This document shows positions 7,510-10,627 of a stretch of 10,627 bases of DNA, piece after piece (positions within the stretch are counted from its first letter, which is position 1; each line of letters begins with the position of its first letter). The position numbers and the translations under genes are program-made. The stretch spans positions 1-10,627 of the forward strand of contig JACMKY010000451.1 in NCBI GenBank assembly GCA_014379925.1. Direction: 5' to 3'. The notes beneath the pieces are model-generated. The model worked only from the letters and a program-made list of their open reading frames with translations. It did no database searches and was not told where the DNA came from. The stretch is from Cytophagales bacterium (lineage in GTDB: Bacteria > Bacteroidota > Bacteroidia > Cytophagales > ES-bin-26).

Positions 7510-7953
7510 TTATTCAGTCAGGTGCATTGTCTGGACCGGTTGCGTCCGTAATTCTATTTCCTTGGTCACTCTTTCCTGCTCATTAGAAATTTCCAGCGTG
7601 TACTTGCCGTCAGCCAGCTGCTCAAGGTCGAACTTGCGGATGTATTTCCTGTCCAGTATTACTTCTTCGTGAATTACTGCATCAGCGCCGTTCTTGATGC
7701 GTATCACTACGGGATTGGAGGATGTATTTTCAAAGTGAATTTTAAATTTGGTCGTATTTTCTACCTGATAAACGGCAGCTTGCAAGCTGACCGGACGAAC
7801 GGCACCCGTTAATTCAGGGAAGGTAGCCTGGTGGGTGTACCGAGTGGATTGAGCCGCGGCACCGGCGGCGGAAACGGTGTTCAGCAGCACAGCCAACCAC
7901 AAGGCCTTATCGGAAATCCGTCCGGTATTGCCGAAATTAATTTGCGTTTTCAT
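7510..7953 (-). CDS. Small exported protein with one Ig-like beta-sandwich domain
   Basis: The 147-residue product has a long signal peptide (hydrophobic segment ALWLAVLLNTVSAAG, ~17-31, cleavage near AAAQ-S at 35-36). The mature part, ~55-140, is a single beta-rich domain (FKIHFENTSSNPVVIRIKN, then FDLEQLADGKYTLEISN), with the layout of a T9SS-sorting-domain-like or DUF3244-like Ig fold. It has no cargo domain, and I do not assign a catalytic function. Bacteroidota of this type often encode such stand-alone periplasmic or secreted proteins with unknown function. Its 5' leader contains the decayed hydrolase copy, and the nearest clear promoter lies about 240 bp upstream at 8191-8198. The intact hydrolase follows 109 bp downstream on the same strand. 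Confidence 0.75.
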   Translation of the reverse strand: MKTQINFGNTGRISDKALWLAVLLNTVSAAGAAAQSTRYTHQATFPELTGAVRPVSLQAAVYQVENTTKFKIHFENTSSNPVVIRIKNGADAVIHEEVILDRKYIRKFDLEQLADGKYTLEISNEQERVTKEIELRTQPVQTMHLTE

Positions 7954-7973
7954 AACGAAATTGTTTTTTAATT

Positions 7974-8161
7974 TTAGTTAATTGTGTTCAAAAGGTGACA
8001 AATTTTCACTAATGCCGTTTGCATTTTCACCCCCTTGTCGGGAGTTGCGTACCGACCCGTACCGGACAGGTAAATAACGGTAGTTGCCGGTCCCGCTTTC
8101 TTCAGCGGGGGAGGAATGGACCCCAGTTCTGGGGGCGGTGGATTAAAATGAATATTTTCAT
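7974..8161 (-). pseudogene. Decayed N-terminal copy of the alpha/beta hydrolase at 6687-7400
   Basis: Read on the minus strand from the ATG at 8159-8161, the first eight codons give MKIFILIH against MKTFILIH of the intact gene. A 12-nt deletion then replaces GSWHSSW with RPQ, followed by NW. At the C-run near 8107-8111 one base is missing, so the reading frame ends at the TGA at 8102-8104. Restoring one C gives 49 residues that align without gaps to residues 18-66 of the intact protein, with 23 identities, including KAG, GxGR, VKMQT and KIC. The copy then stops at TAA (7974-7976), just before the start of the next gene; the catalytic Ser and His portions are absent. It is an older duplicate, since many changes in the first codons are synonymous. 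It now forms most of the leader of the small exported protein gene. The 19-residue peptide encoded by its intact start is probably incidental. Confidence 0.8.
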
Positions 8162-8190
8162 TTTTGTTAGCGTTTGATCGTTAACTGATG

Positions 8191-8198
8191 CAAAAGTA
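8191..8198 (-). promoter_or_regulatory. Leftward -7 promoter element
   Basis: The minus strand reads TACTTTTG followed by CATC, an exact TAnnTTTG match in the context typical of Bacteroidota. Transcription would start near 8185, about 24 nt before the ATG of the hydrolase pseudogene, so this was probably its promoter. It now appears to serve the small exported protein at 7953 through a leader of about 230 nt. No TTTG -33 box is seen; the corresponding position holds GGTGGTGGG of the inverted repeat. Confidence 0.55.
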
Positions 8199-8211
8199 AG
8201 GCGGGCACCAA

Positions 8212-8389
8212 GCACCCACCACCCGGATCTTGCTCACCTTGGCGGTCAACGATGGGTTGGCCTGATGGTGGATGCGGCTGGTAGTTCGGTTCCGATTGCT
8301 GATCTTGTCAGGCCGATCCAGCGTCAATCGGCCGGCTCCGTCGTTGTTCGGTAGCCAGGGCAACTGCGCAAGATTCGGGTGGTGGGAGC
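8212..8389. repeat. Long imperfect inverted repeat between divergent promoters
   Basis: The outer arms 8212-8233 and 8368-8389 are reverse complements at 20 of 22 positions (core CGGGTGGTGGG). Inside, further blocks match in inverted order with small indels, for example CAACGA (8247-8252) with TCGTTG (8341-8346), and GGCCTGA with TCAGGCC. The symmetry centre is 8300.5. The same centre relates the two -7 boxes at 8191-8198 and 8403-8410, so promoters and arms form one symmetric unit. It may be an inverted duplication of a promoter/operator, or a small MITE-like element that supplied promoters to both sides. No open reading frame inside is convincing. Confidence 0.65.
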
Positions 8390-8402
8390 CAGGGTAACGG
8401 GG

Positions 8403-8410
8403 TATTTTTG
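8403..8410 (+). promoter_or_regulatory. Rightward -7 promoter element inside a small palindrome
   Basis: TATTTTTG matches TAnnTTTG exactly and lies 28 nt before the ATG of the AraC-MGMT fusion, giving a leader of about 20-25 nt. The eight bases are precisely the loop between ACGGGG (8397-8402) and CCCCGT (8411-8416), so an operator may overlap the promoter. Confidence 0.6.
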
Positions 8411-8438
8411 CCCCGTATATCAACCAAATCAGTGTACT

Positions 8439-9332
8439 ATGAACCCTGTTGTCGTGGTTACCGAAAAGACTCATTCTGAAAACCAGCAAACTGCGCTGGA
8501 CTACCAGCGGGTTGAAAAGGCCATTGCCTACCTGGAGCAGCATTACACCGAACAGCCCAGCCTCAAGGAAATTGCCGATGTGGTTCATTTGAGCGAATTT
8601 CACTTCGAAAGGATGTTTACCCGCTGGGCCGGCACTACCCCGCAGCGCTTCCTGCGGTACCTGACCAAGGAGTACGCCAAGCAGTTGCTTGACCAGTCGC
8701 GGGACGTGCTGGAGGTGGCCTACTCAGTGGGCTTGTCGAGTCCGGGCCGCCTGCACGATTTGTTCATTACCTACGAGGCCCTATCTCCGGGCGAATACAA
8801 GCAGAAAGCCCGGGGCCTGGAGATTTTCTACGGGGTTCACGCCACTCCTTTCGGTCCCGGTCTGATTGCGGTTACCAAACGGGGGGTTTGCTGGCTTTCC
8901 TTCCAACCCGTTGAAATGAGTGATCTGGCAGTGGATGATTTGAGAGCAGCGTGGCCAGGTGCCCACGTGACGGAGAACCTCATTCTCACTAAATCTTACC
9001 TGTCGCAAATTTTTGCCCCGGTGCGCACGACGGCGGCCAAACCGGTTCATTTATTGCTGAAGGGGACTAACTTCCAGATTAAAGTGTGGGAAGCTTTGCT
9101 AAAAATACCCGCCGGACAAGTGGCCAGTTACGGAGCCGTTGCCGCTACCATTGGCAACCCAAATGCCGTACGGGCGGTAGGCACTGCTTGCGGTAACAAC
9201 CACATCGGGTATTTAATCCCTTGTCACCGGGTACTTCAGAAAGCGGGCAATATTGGGGGATACCGCTGGGGAACCACCCGAAAAAAGGCCATTTTGGCCT
9301 GGGAAGCCTCGCAATTTTCCCTGAGTGCCTGA
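8439..9332 (+). CDS. AraC-type HTH / methylated-DNA-protein-cysteine methyltransferase fusion (Ada-like)
   Basis: The 297-residue protein repairs O6-alkylguanine by transferring the alkyl group to its own cysteine. Residues ~21-125 are an AraC-type double helix-turn-helix (first HTH SLKEIADVVHLSEFHFERMF, 41-60; second around VLEVAYSVGLSSPGRLHDLF, 90-109). Residues ~130-290 are the MGMT domain: FQIKVWEALLKIPAGQVASYG (212-232), RAVG (245-248), the hinge Asn at 254, and the active site PCHRV (261-265, Cys262). The N-terminal zinc module of E. coli Ada, which senses methylphosphotriesters, is absent; this shorter architecture is known in many bacteria. A GTG at 8379 would add 20 residues but lies upstream of the -7 box, so the ATG at 8439 is preferred. 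Autoregulation, and control of the divergent transcript, are inferred. Confidence 0.92.
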   Translation: MNPVVVVTEKTHSENQQTALDYQRVEKAIAYLEQHYTEQPSLKEIADVVHLSEFHFERMFTRWAGTTPQRFLRYLTKEYAKQLLDQSRDVLEVAYSVGLSSPGRLHDLFITYEALSPGEYKQKARGLEIFYGVHATPFGPGLIAVTKRGVCWLSFQPVEMSDLAVDDLRAAWPGAHVTENLILTKSYLSQIFAPVRTTAAKPVHLLLKGTNFQIKVWEALLKIPAGQVASYGAVAATIGNPNAVRAVGTACGNNHIGYLIPCHRVLQKAGNIGGYRWGTTRKKAILAWEASQFSLSA

Positions 9333-9672
9333 GATACGCAAGTATACGGCGTTGAAGAGAAGCCAGGGTCGGTACCGCTTCCGGGAAAGGCAGCGTGACC
9401 GACCTCGGTTTGCGCAGTTCGACGACCAATTCTTGGTGATGGGTATTTGCCCACCGTTCACAGGGGTGGGCTGGTCCAAGAAACGACACCGTGGACTTGT
9501 CACGAAACCGAAGACCATCCGTTTTCTTTGGTTGGCCATCGGGTAGGTGGGTCAGTTTCCACCGTAACCCATACCGTTGGCTTTTGCTATTGAGGTGGGC
9601 CAATTTCTGCTGCATTCGCCGGTCCGCTCCGTGTACATTCCCGGGTCATTCCGGATCGCTCAACCTCCACCC
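9333..9672. other. Spacer with several hairpins between repair gene and methyltransferase
   Basis: No gene is supported in these 340 bp; short frames on both strands show no family resemblance. Three foldable segments are visible. At 9367-9404 GGTCGGT pairs with ACCGACC and the stem continues with few mismatches to a GGGAAA loop; it lies 34 nt after the stop and may terminate the repair gene. At 9449-9471 GCCCACC pairs perfectly with GGTGGGC around a 9-nt loop. At about 9541-9570 GGTGG pairs with CCACC with outer GGGT/ACCC help. No exact TAnnTTTG match was found for the downstream gene. Confidence 0.4.
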
Positions 9673-10410
9673 GTGAAAGATAACTTCTCCGAACAAGCCC
9701 GCGACTACGCGCAGTTTCGCCCGCAGTACCCGGTGGCCCTCTACGACTTTCTCCTTTCCCGGGTGGCCGAACGCCAAACCGCCTGGGATTGCGGAACGGG
9801 CAACGGGCAGGTGGCCGGCGTGCTGGCGGACCACTTCACCCGCGTGTACGCCACGGACATCAGCGAGAAGCAACTTCAACACGCCGTCGCCAAACCCAAC
9901 CTCTCCTACCAGGTCGCGAAAGCGGAGCAAACTTCTTTTCCCGACCAGACTTTCGACCTCATCACCGTGGCCCAGGCCATCCACTGGTTCGACTTCGAAG
10001 CCTTCTACGCCGAAGTGAAACGGACGCTTAAACCGCAGGGGGTGATCGCAATTGTCGGTTACTCGCTGTTCAGCATCCGTCCACCCATTGACCGCATTAT
10101 CCAACGCTTGTACGCCGATACGCTGCGTGGCTATTGGGATCCGGAAAGGAAGTACGTGGACGAACATTACCAAACCATTCCCTTTCCCTTCCGGGAAATC
10201 GAGCCGCCCGCCCTGGCAATGACCGGCGAATGGACGCTGGACGAATGCGTCGGGTACTTGAATACGTGGTCGGCGGTGCAGCACTACCTCCGGAAGAACA
10301 ACGACAATCCGGTGGGGCGGACCCGGGAGGAACTGCAGGAACATTGGGAAGAAAACACCCGGGAAACGGTCACCTTCCCGCTGCTGCTCCGGGTAGGAAA
10401 GCAAGCCTGA
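9673..10410 (+). CDS. Class I SAM-dependent methyltransferase (Methyltransf_11-like)
   Basis: I chose the GTG at 9673 because family members begin close to the conserved KDNFSEQARDYAQFRPQYP (2-20). The in-frame ATG at 9577 would add 32 residues with no family character. The 245-residue product has SAM motif I WDCGTGNG (38-45), the acidic residue ending strand 2 at Asp62 (YATDIS), Ala-Glu at 84-85, and the post-motif region FDLITVAQAIHWFD (94-107). The AIHWFD motif is typical of the group containing yeast trans-aconitate methyltransferase Tmt1 and Crg1, small-molecule methyltransferases; the substrate here is not predictable. It is soluble, with no signal peptide or membrane segment. It lies 340 bp after the repair gene and is probably transcribed separately. 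Confidence 0.87.
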   Translation: MKDNFSEQARDYAQFRPQYPVALYDFLLSRVAERQTAWDCGTGNGQVAGVLADHFTRVYATDISEKQLQHAVAKPNLSYQVAKAEQTSFPDQTFDLITVAQAIHWFDFEAFYAEVKRTLKPQGVIAIVGYSLFSIRPPIDRIIQRLYADTLRGYWDPERKYVDEHYQTIPFPFREIEPPALAMTGEWTLDECVGYLNTWSAVQHYLRKNNDNPVGRTREELQEHWEENTRETVTFPLLLRVGKQA

Positions 10411-10415
10411 GCCCG

Positions 10416-10431
10416 CCGCCGGTTCCGGCGG
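10416..10431 (+). terminator. GC hairpin just after the methyltransferase
   Basis: CCGCCGG (10416-10422) and CCGGCGG (10425-10431) form a perfect 7-bp stem with a TT loop (or 6 bp with a 4-nt loop), starting 6 nt after the stop codon. There is no T-run after it, so termination or mRNA 3'-end protection is only inferred. Confidence 0.35.
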
Positions 10432-10552
10432 ATTCGTCCGCGCGGCTTCCGCTCAGTGACGGGCCGTGGTTCGGCCAAAGCTGAATCTACCTATCATTCC
10501 CCGAAGCCGAATTAATCGTACCACGCCCGTTCGCCCTCCGCCGTCAACAAAA

Positions 10553-10579
10553 ATGCCAGGCACCGGGAGGGCCTGGCAT
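10553..10579 (-). terminator. Rho-independent terminator of a minus-strand gene beyond the right edge
   Basis: ATGCCAGGC (10553-10561) and GCCTGGCAT (10571-10579) form a perfect 9-bp stem with a 9-nt loop. On the minus strand the hairpin runs into TTTTTG, the classic U-tract; on the plus strand no T-run follows. It therefore terminates leftward transcription entering from outside the window, convergent with the methyltransferase. A minus-strand TGA at 10614-10616 could be the stop of that gene, but too little is visible to say. Confidence 0.7.
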
Positions 10580-10627
10580 GGTTGATACCCGCTCAACGAA
10601 ACTTCCAACCACCTCAATACGCCCGCA

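Noticed and set aside
8379..8438. GTG start giving a 20-residue longer AraC-MGMT protein
   Set aside because: It lies upstream of the -7 box at 8403-8410 and partly inside the inverted repeat, so it would precede the likely transcription start.
8181..8603. Minus-strand open frame spanning the inverted repeat and the start of the repair gene
   Set aside because: Half is antisense to the HTH domain and half crosses the repeat; no family resemblance.
9646..10404. Minus-strand open frame (252 codons) opposite the methyltransferase
   Set aside because: Antisense shadow; the plus strand has SAM-binding motifs in the correct order.
1..10627. CRISPR arrays, tRNA or rRNA genes, transposases, defence cassettes
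   Set aside because: Looked for on both strands; no regularly spaced repeats, no cloverleaf or rRNA segments and no transposase or nuclease motifs were seen.

Overview
The window looks like chromosomal DNA of a Bacteroidota bacterium, most likely a Cytophagales/Spirosomaceae-type organism (inference). The evidence is a C-terminal type IX secretion (T9SS) sorting domain, exported proteins of families common in that phylum, no Shine-Dalgarno sequences ahead of the starts, and several exact matches to the Bacteroidota -7 promoter element TAnnTTTG. Most genes are G+C-rich; a block at about 6690-8190 is visibly richer in A+T.

Layout. Positions 2-1504 (+) hold the 3' end of a large T9SS cargo protein. 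A perfect 16-bp hairpin separates it from 1572-3269 (+), an exported caspase-fold protein in which both catalytic positions are substituted, so it appears to be a pseudo-caspase. Convergent to it is an exported M81/MlrC-type metallopeptidase (3396-5012, -). A 511-bp divergent spacer leads to an exported six-bladed kelch propeller (5524-6507, +). Convergent to that come an alpha/beta hydrolase (6687-7400, -) and a small exported Ig-like protein (7510-7953, -).

Upstream of the small protein, in what would otherwise look like empty intergenic DNA, lies the decayed N-terminal third of a second copy of the alpha/beta hydrolase (7974-8161, -). It still has an apparent promoter. Next is a long imperfect inverted repeat (8212-8389) centred between two divergent promoters. 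Both promoters carry the same 22-bp upstream block at exactly the same distance from the -7 box. The rightward promoter drives an AraC-type HTH/O6-methylguanine-DNA methyltransferase fusion (8439-9332, +). After a 340-bp spacer rich in hairpins comes a class I SAM-dependent methyltransferase (9673-10410, +). A rho-independent terminator at the right edge faces leftwards and must belong to a gene beyond the window.

Working relationships. The first two genes probably form one secreted-protein unit. The divergent promoter pair could place the DNA-alkylation-repair gene and the leftward hydrolase-derived transcript under one control region. The other genes look like independent units. The strongest candidates for something undescribed are the pseudo-caspase, the unannotated hydrolase pseudogene that now forms a leader, and the symmetric divergent promoter.
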